Positions 1 to 9,678 of a stretch of 36,111 bases of DNA are shown here, in pieces; position 1 is the stretch's first letter; every line of letters starts with the position of its first letter. The stretch covers positions 1 through 36,111 of the forward strand of contig JACQRC010000078.1 of the NCBI GenBank assembly GCA_016206665.1. The letters run 5' to 3'. Under the pieces are notes generated by a model. That model was not told the DNA's origin. It ran no database searches and saw only the letters and a program-made list of their open reading frames with translations. Source of the stretch: Candidatus Omnitrophota bacterium (GTDB lineage: Bacteria; Omnitrophota; Gorgyraeia; Aquiviventales; JACQRC01). The translations under genes were made by a program, and so were the position numbers.

Positions 1-1471
<1,471 letters not shown>

Positions 1472-2248
1472 TCACGTCCCCACTTCAGACTTTGGACGTT
1501 GGACATCGGACGTAGGACGCATCTCGCCAAGCAATTTTTCGACCTGCTTGACGTCGTCCGCCGTGTCCACACTCACGGTATCGAATGAGGTCTCGACGAC
1601 TTTGATCCGATAACCGTGCTCCAGGGCCCGCAGCTGCTCCAGGGATTCCGCCTGCTCGAGTTTCGTTGGTGGCAGTTGCGTGAACTTCAGCAAAAAGTCG
1701 CGACGAAAGGCGTAGATGCCGAGATGCTTGTAGTAGACCGGCTGGCCTTCCACCTTGCGTTGATATGGAATGGCGGAGCGGGAAAAGTAGAGCGCGAAGC
1801 CCTGCCGGTCGACGATGACCTTGACGACGTTCGGATTGTTGAGCGCCGCCGGATCCTTGACCAGCGTCATCAAGGTGCCCATCGGCACCGTCGCCTCTTT
1901 CTCCATCGCGTCCACGAGCCGGTCAATCATCTCCGGCCGCATGAGCGGCTCGTCGCCCTGAATGTTGATGACCAGCTGCGCGTCGGCCTGGCTCCGCGCC
2001 ACCTCGGCGACCCGGTCCGTGCCCGAGGCGTGGTCCTGGCGCGTCATCACAGCAGTGCCGCCAAACTGCTGGACGGCCTCGACGATGCGCTGGTCATCCG
2101 TCGCCACCACGAGCCGCGTCAGCCGCTTGGCTTGTTTCGCCTGCTCATAGACGCGCCGGATCAGCGACTGGCCCCCGATCATCGCCAGCGGCTTCGCCGG
2201 CAGCCGGGTCGAGCCGTAGCGAGCTGGGATGACGCCGAGGACGCTCAT
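1472..2248 (-). CDS. kdsB: 3-deoxy-manno-octulosonate cytidylyltransferase (CMP-Kdo synthetase)
   Basis: Activates Kdo with CTP to CMP-Kdo, the donor used by WaaA. The 258-residue protein begins MSVLGVIPARYGSTRLPAKPL, with the nucleotide-binding R10, R15 and K19. It shows VATDD (48-52), SGTDR (75-79) and QGDEP (97-101), then ALYFSRSAIPY and KHLGIYAFRRDFL, all typical of KdsB. The frame is open for 52 more codons upstream, but that part is low-complexity GC-rich sequence containing a palindrome and is not family-like, so the ATG at 2248 is chosen. The last residues (TSDVQRPKSEVGT) are not part of the fold; they are encoded by a GGACGTTGGACATCGG-type junction repeat at about 1484-1520. Confidence 0.96.
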   Translation of the reverse strand: MSVLGVIPARYGSTRLPAKPLAMIGGQSLIRRVYEQAKQAKRLTRLVVATDDQRIVEAVQQFGGTAVMTRQDHASGTDRVAEVARSQADAQLVINIQGDEPLMRPEMIDRLVDAMEKEATVPMGTLMTLVKDPAALNNPNVVKVIVDRQGFALYFSRSAIPYQRKVEGQPVYYKHLGIYAFRRDFLLKFTQLPPTKLEQAESLEQLRALEHGYRIKVVETSFDTVSVDTADDVKQVEKLLGEMRPTSDVQRPKSEVGT

Positions 2249-2303
2249 GCGAGAGTGGAGCGCCGACGGGTCCTGCCGCCGACCACCCCCACCGTCCTCG
2301 GTT

Positions 2304-2321
2304 GCCCCGCCATGGCGGGGC
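2304..2321. repeat. Perfect GC palindrome between hldA and kdsB
   Basis: GCCCCGCCATGGCGGGGC is an 18-base perfect palindrome in the 133-nt gap between hldA and kdsB. It shares the CCCGCCA/TGGCGGG core with the tandem hairpins at 34778-34819. It could form an RNA stem in the polycistronic transcript. There is no U-tract, so it does not look like an intrinsic terminator. Confidence 0.6.
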
Positions 2322-2381
2322 CATCCCCCAGCCCTGCGGGCGGTGGAGGGCCCCCGGTCGGCGTCACCCGTCGGCGCTCGC

Positions 2382-3383
2382 TCATCGTCGCCCTCCGCGC
2401 GCATCGACGCTGATCCTCGCCTTGAGTTCCTCCGGCGTCGCCACGGCGGTGCCGACCTTGCCGACGACGATGCCGGCGGCGTAGTTGGCGAGGCGCGCGG
2501 CGTCGAGCGCCGAGGCGCCAGCGGCCAGGGCCAGCGAGTAGGCCGCGATCACGGTGTCCCCTGCTCCTGCCACGTCAAAGACCTCCTGCGCCTTCGTCGG
2601 AATATGCGTCGTGCGGCCGGAGGATTCGAAGAGCCGCATGCCGTCCTCCCCTAACGTGACGAGAACCGACCGGCAGCCTAATTCCTTCACAATCGCCTTG
2701 CCCGCCCGCTTGACACCATCGTCAGTATCGGTCTTGATGCCGGTCGCCTTCGCCGCCTCGAACCGATTGGGCGTGAGCGTCGTCACCCCCCGGTACATCC
2801 GAAAATGCTCCTCCTTCGGGTCCACCGTCACGACGAGCTTAGCACCCCGCGCGAGGGGCAGCACGGTGGAGAGCAGGCGCGCGGAAATCACGCCCTTGCC
2901 ATAATCCTCGATGATGACCGCGTCCACCCCCTCGACTGCCTCCCGCACACTGGCGATGAGTCGCTGCAAGGTCTTCGCCTCAAGCGGCTCGACCGTCTCC
3001 CGGTCAATGCGCACCACCTGTTGATGGTGGGCGATGACGCGGGTCTTGAGCGTCGTGGGCCGCCGCTCGTCGATGACGAGCGAACCGATCTCGATGCCCC
3101 GCTCGGTCAGCGCCTTGCAGAGGAGTTTCCCCGCGCGGTCTTCACCGATGACCCCGAGCAGGGTCGCGTGGCCGCCCAGCGCAGCGATGTTGTTCGCCAC
3201 GTTGGCCGCCCCGCCCGGCATCGCCGATTCGCGCTGGGTCCAGACGACCGGCACCGGGGCCTCGGGGCTGATCCGGTCCACCTTGCCCCAGACGAACTCA
3301 TCGAGAATGAGATCCCCGATGACGAGCACGCGCCCCTTCGCGAGCTTCGGCACCCAGGCCGTCAGCCCTCCGCCGCGGCTCAT
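2382..3383 (-). CDS. hldA: D-glycero-beta-D-manno-heptose-7-phosphate kinase (HldA/RfaE1 type)
   Basis: PfkB-family sugar kinase that phosphorylates heptose-7-phosphate at C1 on the way to ADP-heptose for the LPS core. In 333 residues it shows VIGDLILDEFVWGKVDRISPEAPVPV (family N-terminus, from residue 21), PGGAANVANN (56-65), the acidic IIEDYGKGV, and the anion hole with catalytic base in DVAGAGDTV (D276). It stops after the kinase domain. The cytidylyl/adenylyltransferase half found in bifunctional HldE is absent, so a separate HldC must be elsewhere. The ATG overlaps the upstream stop (ATGA), indicating coupled translation. No gmhA or gmhB lies in the window. Confidence 0.9.
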   Translation of the reverse strand: MSRGGGLTAWVPKLAKGRVLVIGDLILDEFVWGKVDRISPEAPVPVVWTQRESAMPGGAANVANNIAALGGHATLLGVIGEDRAGKLLCKALTERGIEIGSLVIDERRPTTLKTRVIAHHQQVVRIDRETVEPLEAKTLQRLIASVREAVEGVDAVIIEDYGKGVISARLLSTVLPLARGAKLVVTVDPKEEHFRMYRGVTTLTPNRFEAAKATGIKTDTDDGVKRAGKAIVKELGCRSVLVTLGEDGMRLFESSGRTTHIPTKAQEVFDVAGAGDTVIAAYSLALAAGASALDAARLANYAAGIVVGKVGTAVATPEELKARISVDARGGRR

Positions 3384-4315
3384 AGCTGTTCCAGGATGGC
3401 GCGCACGAGCAGGGGGATCATGATCTCATGGTGTCCGGTCACCCCGAAGCGCTGGCCGCCTAACAGCGTCGGGCGCACCAGCACATTCTCCCGCGGCCGG
3501 TAGTGGCGGATCATGTCAAAGTCGCAGGTCGTGAGATTCTTGACGCTGTGGCCCAGGTTGCGCGCCACCGAGACCGCCTTCAGAAACACCTCCGGCAAAA
3601 TCACACTCGAGCCGAGGTTGCAGGCGACACCACCCTCACCCAGCTCGGCGACGACGCCGGCCAGCGTGCGGAAATCGGCCAGCGAGGTCTGGCCGATCGC
3701 CGCGCCGTCGGCGGTCGCCTGCTGATGGATGATGTCGGTGCCGATGGCGACGTGGACCGTAGCGGGGAGGTCCCGCTCCGCGCAGGTGGCGAGCAGGCTC
3801 CACTGCCGGTATTTCAGTTTTTTCTGGAGGATCATCTGTCCCACGGCCCGGCCGAGGCCGATCTTCTTCTTCGCGCCCGCGACGATGGCGCCGTTTACGT
3901 ACCGGTGGGTCTCCTCGGCCATCCCGAAGGAGCCATCGGCCAGGGCCTCGGCCACATCCTCGGAGGTCTGGCCCTGGTAGGCGATCTCGAAATCATGGAT
4001 GATGCCGGAGCCGTTCAAGGCGATGGCGGTGACCACGCCGCGCTTGAGTAGTTCGATGATGAGCGGATTGAGGCCGACCTTGAGGACATGGGAGCCCATC
4101 ATGAAGAGAACGGGTTTCCGCTTGCGGTGGGCGGTGAGGATGGCGGAGACGATCTTCCGCAGGTCGCCGGCAACCAGGATATCAGGGAGTGAGTCGAAGA
4201 ATTCGCGGAAGGTGCCGCCTTTGCGGCAGACCTTGGCGAAGGCTTGGCCGGCGACTTTGCTGCGCCGGGAGGCGAGCGGATAGGTCTTCAGGCGCGTGAC
4301 ATCAATGGCTGGCAC
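3380..4315 (-). CDS. Conserved protein, possibly deoxyhypusine-synthase-like, in LPS operon
   Basis: I do not firmly recognise this 311-residue protein. It has a Rossmann-like pattern: a strand-turn FMMGSHVLKVGL (about 71-82), then TAIALNGSGIIHDFEIAYQG (97-116), and later CNLGSSVILPEVFLKAV. The NGSGIIHDFE stretch recalls the nucleotide-binding GG-H-D region of deoxyhypusine-synthase-like proteins, which also occur in bacteria without hypusine. That link is from memory and is weak. The start is GTG at 4315; an out-of-frame ATG overlaps it. It sits 31 nt after a heptosyltransferase and overlaps hldA by four bases, so a role linked to sugar or LPS metabolism is inferred from context only. Confidence 0.6.
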   Translation of the reverse strand: MPAIDVTRLKTYPLASRRSKVAGQAFAKVCRKGGTFREFFDSLPDILVAGDLRKIVSAILTAHRKRKPVLFMMGSHVLKVGLNPLIIELLKRGVVTAIALNGSGIIHDFEIAYQGQTSEDVAEALADGSFGMAEETHRYVNGAIVAGAKKKIGLGRAVGQMILQKKLKYRQWSLLATCAERDLPATVHVAIGTDIIHQQATADGAAIGQTSLADFRTLAGVVAELGEGGVACNLGSSVILPEVFLKAVSVARNLGHSVKNLTTCDFDMIRHYRPRENVLVRPTLLGGQRFGVTGHHEIMIPLLVRAILEQL

Positions 4316-4346
4316 ATAGGCATTGTACTCAACCAGGTAGAGACTG

Positions 4347-5465
4347 TCAACCAGCCACGGAGGCTTTTTCTTGGGAGCCTAGCAGTGACCTCACAGCCGT
4401 TATAACCTCTTCTACTGTAATGGCTTGTAGACATCTGAAGCTGATGGTGCACCGGTGCGCCAGGCAGGTGATGCATCCCACCTCGTGGTGCAGGACCCTA
4501 TCCGATTCGCCCAACGGCCCCCAGCGCCGCCAGGAGAGGCCCTGCTGGTTGCGGCCGAAGAGCGACACGACCGGTGTTCCCACCGCTGCGGCGACATGCA
4601 CCGGTCCGGAATCGTTGGAGATGAGGCAGGCGCAGCGCGCCAACAGGGCCGCCAACTCCTCCACGCTCAACTGCCCGCAGGCGTTCACCACGCGCGAGGA
4701 AGTTGGCGCAGCGATCTGCTCGCCCAGCGCCTGTTCTTTCGCCCCACCGATGACGACGACCCGGCGCGGCTGCTCGTACTTCGACTGTCGCTCAGTACTC
4801 GCCCTGAGCGAGCGAAGCGAGTCGAAGGGCTCGGCCTCGAGCCGACGCACCACCTCGGCAAATCGCTCGATCGGCCACCGCTTCGAAGGACAGGAGGCCC
4901 CTGGATGAACCGCAATCAATCCGTCATCCGGAGCGACCCCGCGCTCAGACAGCCATGACGACACGCGCCGCCGGGCCTGTTCCTGAATCGTGATCATCGG
5001 AGGCTCCCACGTCGGGGAGAAACCAAAGGCCTTGAGAAGATCGAGCGCGTAGCGGGCTTCGTGCTGCTGCCCCTCGGCTTTGCGATCCGGCAGGCTGCGC
5101 GTCAACAGCCAGCGGCCCCCTTTGCGCGCGTAGCCGATGCGCCCCGGGATGCCGGCCAGCCAGGCGATCCAATGCGAGCGCCAGGTGGCGTGCAGGACGA
5201 CGGCGGTGCTGAACGCGTGCCGGCGCAAGGCCCAGGCGAAACGCACCGTCGCAAGGATGCCGCGATGGGCGCCGTCCTTGTCGTAGGCCAGGACCTCATC
5301 GACCGCGGGATGGCCCTCGACGACGCCGCGCCAGGTGTTGCGCACCAGCATCGCGAGATGCGCCTGCGGATAGGCGGCGCGCAGGGCGCTGAGGACCGGC
5401 AGGGAGAGCACCACGTCGCCCAAGCGGTCGAGGCGGATGACTAAAATACGTTGACGAGATTTCAT
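4347..5465 (-). CDS. Glycosyltransferase family 9 (heptosyltransferase), with in-frame repeat insert
   Basis: Probable ADP-heptose:LPS heptosyltransferase (GT9, GT-B fold), cytoplasmic face. It begins MKSRQRILVIRLDRLGDVVLSLPVL, the GT9 N-terminal signature. The C-terminal nucleotide-sugar half has HPGASCPSKRWP, then LISNDSGPVHVAAAVGTPVVSLFG, the family hallmark. A cysteine-bearing segment (VGCITCLAHRCTISFRCL) lies near the end. ATG 5465 is preferred over ATG 5480 because the signature starts there; both lie beside a junction repeat and neither has a clear Shine-Dalgarno. An insert of about 18 residues (FDSLRSLRASTERQSKYE) lies just before the strand VVVIGGAKE. It is encoded by a palindromic repeat at 4779-4827 and is probably a surface loop. 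Confidence 0.92.
   Translation of the reverse strand: MKSRQRILVIRLDRLGDVVLSLPVLSALRAAYPQAHLAMLVRNTWRGVVEGHPAVDEVLAYDKDGAHRGILATVRFAWALRRHAFSTAVVLHATWRSHWIAWLAGIPGRIGYARKGGRWLLTRSLPDRKAEGQQHEARYALDLLKAFGFSPTWEPPMITIQEQARRRVSSWLSERGVAPDDGLIAVHPGASCPSKRWPIERFAEVVRRLEAEPFDSLRSLRASTERQSKYEQPRRVVVIGGAKEQALGEQIAAPTSSRVVNACGQLSVEELAALLARCACLISNDSGPVHVAAAVGTPVVSLFGRNQQGLSWRRWGPLGESDRVLHHEVGCITCLAHRCTISFRCLQAITVEEVITAVRSLLGSQEKASVAG
4779..4827. repeat. Palindromic repeat inserted in frame in a GT9 gene
   Basis: The arms CTTCGACT (4779-4786) and AGTCGAAG (4820-4827) enclose a second inverted pair, TCGCTCA/TGAGCGA. Together they form a two-stem palindrome inside the heptosyltransferase. It adds residues without breaking the frame. 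A degenerate relative, TTCGACTCGGCTACGCC, occurs at about 23354 in the giant gene. Confidence 0.75.
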
Positions 5466-5474
5466 CGGTGCAAT

Positions 5475-5546
5475 AGCCATCAGCCATCAGCCATCAGCAA
5501 TCAGCGTTCGGGTTTGCTGGTTGCTGATTGCTGGCTGCTGATTGCT
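5475..5546. repeat. AGCAATCAGC-type inverted repeat, copy 1
   Basis: The left arm of AGCCATC/AGCAATC units (5475-5505) is complementary, with mismatches, to the right arm of GCTGATTGCT units (5516-5546). The element spans the junction of two GT9 genes. It supplies the C-terminal tail SSQQSATSKPER of the upstream one and abuts the start of the downstream one. A second copy lies at 17057-17132. Confidence 0.75.
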
Positions 5547-6532
5547 TTTGTATTCTCCAGCACCCCCACCACCGCCTCATACACCTCCTGCGGCTCAAGG
5601 TATCGCATGCACTCGTGCTGGAACCGGCACAGCGACGCTTCGCACGGCACGCAGTGGAGCCGTTGCTGCAGCACGATGTCGCGCGGCCCGCGCGGCCCGT
5701 ACTTGCGCGGGTCGGTCGGCCCGAAGATGGCGATGGTGGGCGTGCCGACCAGGCCGGCGAGATGCAGGGTGGCGCTGTCGTTCGTCACGAGTACTGCGCA
5801 CCGGCCCAGCAGCGCCGCCAACTCCGGCAAGGTGGTCTGGCCCACGACGGAGAACGGCCGCGTCTGCATCTGCGCAGTGATCTTGTCGATCACCGAACGC
5901 TCGTCGGCTTCGCCGGTGAAGACGATGGCGGCGCGCTGCTCGCTTGAGAGCCGGTCCGCGACGGCCGCAAAGCCATCCGCCCGCCAGCGCTTGATGTGGC
6001 TGCGCGCGCCGGCCGCGATGGCGACGAGGCGGCGGCCGTTGAGCTGCCAGGTCTGGAGCCACGCATCAACTGTTTGGCTGGCCGCACCCGGAATCGGAAA
6101 GAGTTCGGACGTCGGGCTGAGGGCTACGGACGGCAGGCCAACCGTCGAAAGTTTCCAGAGATGGCGGTCGCGGCGGTGGAGCATCGCACGCGGCGGCTGG
6201 CGCCAGAGCGAGGTGGTCTGCCGGGCGCCGAGCAGGCGCGGCCAGAGGGTGCTGCGCAAATCGACGACCAGGTCGTAGTGCTCGCGGCGCAGGCGCTGCA
6301 GCCACTGCCACCGCTGCGCCCATCCACGGTTCCGGTCATACACGATCACCTGCCGGAGGCGCGGATCGCTCAGGACGACCGCCTGCGCGCGCGGACCGAC
6401 CACGACGTCGATCGCCGCCGAGGGATAGGCGGCGCGCAGCCGGGCCAGCACCGGCAGCGACAGCACGGTGTCGCCGACGTTGCTCAGGGCGATCAGGAGG
6501 ATGCGTGCCGGTGTGTGGGCAACAATGGACAT
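5501..6532 (-). CDS. Glycosyltransferase family 9 (heptosyltransferase)
   Basis: A 343-residue GT9 enzyme expected to add a heptose to the inner LPS core from ADP-heptose. It starts MSIVAHTPARILLIALSNVGDTVLSLPVLARLRAAYP, with the GT9 N-terminal motif. IAAGARSHIKRW marks the start of the donor-binding half. LVTNDSATLHLAGLVGTPTIAIFGPTDPRKYGP is the family C-terminal signature, although the usual DSGP is DSAT here. A cysteine cluster (CVPCEASLCRFQHEC) lies near the end, as in many core heptosyltransferases. The ATG at 6532 is chosen because the further 29 codons upstream lie within the preceding gene and are not family-like. It overlaps that gene by 40 nt. The final 12-15 residues come from the junction repeat. 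Confidence 0.93.
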   Translation of the reverse strand: MSIVAHTPARILLIALSNVGDTVLSLPVLARLRAAYPSAAIDVVVGPRAQAVVLSDPRLRQVIVYDRNRGWAQRWQWLQRLRREHYDLVVDLRSTLWPRLLGARQTTSLWRQPPRAMLHRRDRHLWKLSTVGLPSVALSPTSELFPIPGAASQTVDAWLQTWQLNGRRLVAIAAGARSHIKRWRADGFAAVADRLSSEQRAAIVFTGEADERSVIDKITAQMQTRPFSVVGQTTLPELAALLGRCAVLVTNDSATLHLAGLVGTPTIAIFGPTDPRKYGPRGPRDIVLQQRLHCVPCEASLCRFQHECMRYLEPQEVYEAVVGVLENTKAISSQQSATSKPER

Positions 6533-7533
6533 GCGCGCGCGAAGACCTCCTCCAGGGTGATGGCCGACATGCCCGGATGCGGCGGGCGGTCGGGATGGTA
6601 ACACGGTATCTCCGGACAACCATCGCGCCGGTGTATCACCGCAAACGGCCCGCTGCCGTAGGGCCCGGTCAGGGCCGGATCGGTGGGGCCGAAGAGCCCG
6701 ATGAGCGGCCGGCGCAAACTCGCGGCCACGTGCAGCGGCCCGGAATCATTCGCAATCACCAGGGCGGCGTGCTCGAACAGCGCCCCGGCCTGCTTGAGCG
6801 TCGTGCGGCCTGCCGCGATGAGCGGCGGGCGCGCCAGTTGAGCGGCGATGGACTCGACCAGCGGCACGTCGGAGGGCGCGCCGGTGATCGCGATGGCCGC
6901 ACCACATTCGCGGATCAGCCGGTTGCCCAGGGCGGCGAAGGAGGCCGCCGGCCAGCGCTTGTGCTCCCAGTTGCCGCCCGGATTGAGCACGACCAGCGGC
7001 TGACCCTCCGCGCGCTGCCGTTCGGCCAGCAACCGCCGGACGGCGCTGCGGTCATCCTCGCCGACGATAAAATCGCAGCCGCCGCGGTCGCCGCCAATGC
7101 CGACGGCTTCCAGAAGACCCAGGTAGGTGTCGGCCCGATGCAGCCGGACCGCCGGCTCCGGCACCGGGTCGGTGAGCAGCCAGCGGCTGCGGGGCGCGGT
7201 GTAGCCGATGCGGCGGGGAATCCCGGCCAGCGTCAGCAACAGCGTGCGCGAGAGGCTGCGTCGCAGAATGACCACCGCGTCGAACCGGTGGCGGCGCAGA
7301 ACGGAGATGAGCGCCAATTTGCCCAGCACCCCGCGATCCTTCCCCTCTTCATCGTAGAGGATCGCTTCATCGACATACGGATTGCCGTCGAGGACCTCCC
7401 GGCAGCGCGGCACCGTCAGCGCAGCCAGGTAGGCCTGGGACCCATGGCGCCGCAACGCCCGGAAGACAGGGGTCGCGAACAGCGTGTCGCCGAACCAGTT
7501 CGGGGTGACCACCAACCACCGCTCGGCCTTCAT
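6493..7533 (-). CDS. ADP-heptose--LPS heptosyltransferase II-like (WaaF type)
   Basis: A 346-residue GT9 protein closest in motif to WaaF, which adds the second heptose. It begins MKAERWLVVTPNWFGDTLFATPVFRALRR, with the WaaF-like PNWxGD. It continues with FDAVVILRRSLSRTLLLTLAGIPRRIGY, then LNPGGNWEHKRWP, then VIANDSGPLHVAASLRRPLIGLFGPTDPALTGPYG. A C-terminal segment, CPEIPCYHPDRPPHPGMSAITLEEV, resembles the WaaF end. The ATG at 7533 overlaps the upstream stop as ATGA, so translation is coupled. The open frame continues for 81 more codons upstream inside the previous gene and is a shadow. Confidence 0.92.
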   Translation of the reverse strand: MKAERWLVVTPNWFGDTLFATPVFRALRRHGSQAYLAALTVPRCREVLDGNPYVDEAILYDEEGKDRGVLGKLALISVLRRHRFDAVVILRRSLSRTLLLTLAGIPRRIGYTAPRSRWLLTDPVPEPAVRLHRADTYLGLLEAVGIGGDRGGCDFIVGEDDRSAVRRLLAERQRAEGQPLVVLNPGGNWEHKRWPAASFAALGNRLIRECGAAIAITGAPSDVPLVESIAAQLARPPLIAAGRTTLKQAGALFEHAALVIANDSGPLHVAASLRRPLIGLFGPTDPALTGPYGSGPFAVIHRRDGCPEIPCYHPDRPPHPGMSAITLEEVFARACPLLPTHRHASS

Positions 7534-9677
7534 GCGCCGGGCTCCGTCGAGACCACGGTGGGCACCTGTTCCATCGGTTCCCGCAGGAAGGGCCGCAACG
7601 CGGTGAGCACATCCTCGACGGTGATCTTGGTCATGCACTGCAGATGCTGTTTGAAGGGCAGCGGGCAGCGCCGCCGGTAACACGGACTGCAGGCCACCTG
7701 TTTCCAGAGCGGTGTCACCGTCGCGTCGGAGGGCAGATGGCGGCGCGGATCGGTCGGCCCGAACAGGGCCACGCATGGCGTGCCGACGGCGGATGCGATG
7801 TGCAGGGCGGCGGTGTCGAGGGTCACGATGGCCTGGCAGCGTTTGACCAGCGCCGCGAATTCGGGCAGGCTGGTCTTCCCCATCGCCAGAATCGGCTGGG
7901 CGTGCGAACGTTTCGCCAGCTCACGGCCGAGCGGTTCCTCATCGCGCGTGCCGGTCAGGACCACCCGGATCCGCTCGCGTCCCAGCGCATCGCAGAGTTC
8001 CGCCCAGGACTTCACATCCCAGCTCTTGGTGCGCCAGGCCCGGCTGCCGCCGGGATGGAGCCCGACGAGGCGCTGGTGAGCGCTCAGCCACTGCCGCTGC
8101 AGCAGCGACTCCACCGCCGCCGCGTCCTCCTCACTGGTCCAGCAGGCCAGTCCGCTCGGATCCGGCCGCACGTCCAGCAAGGCGAGCAGGCGCGCCTGGT
8201 GCTCGACGGGCGGCAGGGGTTCGGTGGGCCGCGCCGCGCGATGGTTGAGCAGGCGCGACCCCTTGCCATTCGCGAAGCCGTACCGGTGCGGAATGCCGCT
8301 CAGGAAGGCCAGCAGGTGGGTCGTGCGGTTGTTCTGCAGGTCGATGGAGGCATCGAACCGGTACGGCCGCAGGACATGCGCGAGGCGCAGCAGACCGCGT
8401 AAGCCCCGGTCGCGGCCACGGCGGTGGCAGAGCAGCACTTCATTGAGATGCGGGCAGCGCTGCAACAGCGGCCGCGCCTCCGGCCCCACCAACCCCACGA
8501 GATAGGCGCGCGGAAACTTCTCGCGCAGCGCCTGAAGGCTCGGACTGATCAGCACGACGTCGCCGATGGCGGAGAGTTTCATCACCAGCAGCCGGGTCAC
8601 TTCGAGCGCATCCTGATAGACGCGCAGCGTGGCGTCCACCATCTGATCGAGGGTGTAGGCGGTCTCGACGCGCTTCCGGGCGGCAGCGCTCAGCTGCTGG
8701 GCCAGCGCCGGCTGATGCAGGATCTCGCCGACCGCATTGGCGAGCGCCACCGGATCGCCGGGCGGCACTAACAGCCCGGTCACCCGGTCCTGCACGATCT
8801 CAAGCAAGCCCCCCACCTGCGTGGCGACGACGGGTACGCCCGCCGCCTGCGCTTCGATGACGGCGCGGCCGAACGATTCGGGATAGGTCGAGGCCATGAC
8901 CAGCGCATCGAGGCGCGCAAGCACGGCGGGAATGTCGTGGCGGGTGCCCAGCCATTCCACGTGCGGCGTCAACCCCAGCTGCCGGACCAGCCCTTCGAGT
9001 TCGCGACGGTAGGCGGTCTTGCTCTCCGGCGCGTCGCCGACGATGAGCAGGCGCAGGCGCGGCGCGGTGCGGGCCAGCCGGGCCATCGCGCGCAGGAAGA
9101 CCGCATGCCCCTTGAGGGGGGTGAGCCGGCCGATGATGCCGACGGTCCACTCCTGCTGGGGCCGTTCGACCGGCGCACGGTACGCAAACTGGCGCAGGGC
9201 CACACCGCGCGGGATGACACGGATGCGCTCGATGGGCACGTCAAAGCGTTGCGCCATGTGGCGGCCCACGACCTGGCTGGGCACGATGACATACTTGCCC
9301 CAGCCCATGACGCGGCTGGCCCAGCCGGGACGGTAGTAGCCGTGGCAGGTCGTGACGAAGACGGCGCCGGTGCGCCGGCAGGCGAAATAGCCGATCAGGC
9401 CGGGCACGCGGGAGCGGGCGTGGACGATCTCGATGCGCTCGTCCCGGATGAGTTGCGCCACCTGGCCGATCAGCCGCCAGACATTGAGGGGTGATTTCCG
9501 GTGGACCGGCAGCGTCACGTGCTGGATGTCGTGGCGGCGCAGTTCCTCGACGAGGGCCCCCCCGTGTGAGACGATGATGGGCGTGTGGCCGCGGTGTTTG
9601 AGCTCCTTGGCCAGATCGACCACGCCGGTCTCTACACCGCCGACGTTGAGTTCGGGCAGCAGCTGCAGGATGCGCAT
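7530..9677 (-). CDS. GT4-GT9 fusion glycosyltransferase
   Basis: One uninterrupted 715-residue frame joins two complete glycosyltransferases. Residues 1-355 form a GT4 (GT-B) enzyme. It opens MRILQLLPELNVGGVETGVVDLA, the family start, followed by VGIIGRLTPLKGHAVFLRA, with STYPESFGRAVIEAQAAGVPVVAT as the donor-binding E-x7-E region near residue 266. From about residue 360 a GT9 heptosyltransferase begins: LLVMKLSAIGDVVLISPSLQALREKFP, then LHPGGSRAWRTKSW, then IVTLDTAALHIASAVGTPCVALFGPTDPRRHLP. A cysteine-bearing tail follows. The linker is only a few residues, so the two active sites are tightly tethered, consistent with successive sugar additions. Its stop overlaps the next ATG. There is no frameshift or internal stop. 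Confidence 0.9.
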   Translation of the reverse strand: MRILQLLPELNVGGVETGVVDLAKELKHRGHTPIIVSHGGALVEELRRHDIQHVTLPVHRKSPLNVWRLIGQVAQLIRDERIEIVHARSRVPGLIGYFACRRTGAVFVTTCHGYYRPGWASRVMGWGKYVIVPSQVVGRHMAQRFDVPIERIRVIPRGVALRQFAYRAPVERPQQEWTVGIIGRLTPLKGHAVFLRAMARLARTAPRLRLLIVGDAPESKTAYRRELEGLVRQLGLTPHVEWLGTRHDIPAVLARLDALVMASTYPESFGRAVIEAQAAGVPVVATQVGGLLEIVQDRVTGLLVPPGDPVALANAVGEILHQPALAQQLSAAARKRVETAYTLDQMVDATLRVYQDALEVTRLLVMKLSAIGDVVLISPSLQALREKFPRAYLVGLVGPEARPLLQRCPHLNEVLLCHRRGRDRGLRGLLRLAHVLRPYRFDASIDLQNNRTTHLLAFLSGIPHRYGFANGKGSRLLNHRAARPTEPLPPVEHQARLLALLDVRPDPSGLACWTSEEDAAAVESLLQRQWLSAHQRLVGLHPGGSRAWRTKSWDVKSWAELCDALGRERIRVVLTGTRDEEPLGRELAKRSHAQPILAMGKTSLPEFAALVKRCQAIVTLDTAALHIASAVGTPCVALFGPTDPRRHLPSDATVTPLWKQVACSPCYRRRCPLPFKQHLQCMTKITVEDVLTALRPFLREPMEQVPTVVSTEPGA

Positions 9678-9678
9678 G

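Noticed and set aside
1472..2404. Longer KdsB from the upstream in-frame start at 2404
   Set aside because: The extra 52 residues are low-complexity, cover a GC palindrome and overlap the end of hldA, while the family N-terminus begins at 2248.
5085..5100. Second GEMM-like motif (GGCTTTGCG) in a GT9 gene
   Set aside because: It is only a short match inside a conserved coding region, without the tetraloop hairpin, the receptor or a terminator.
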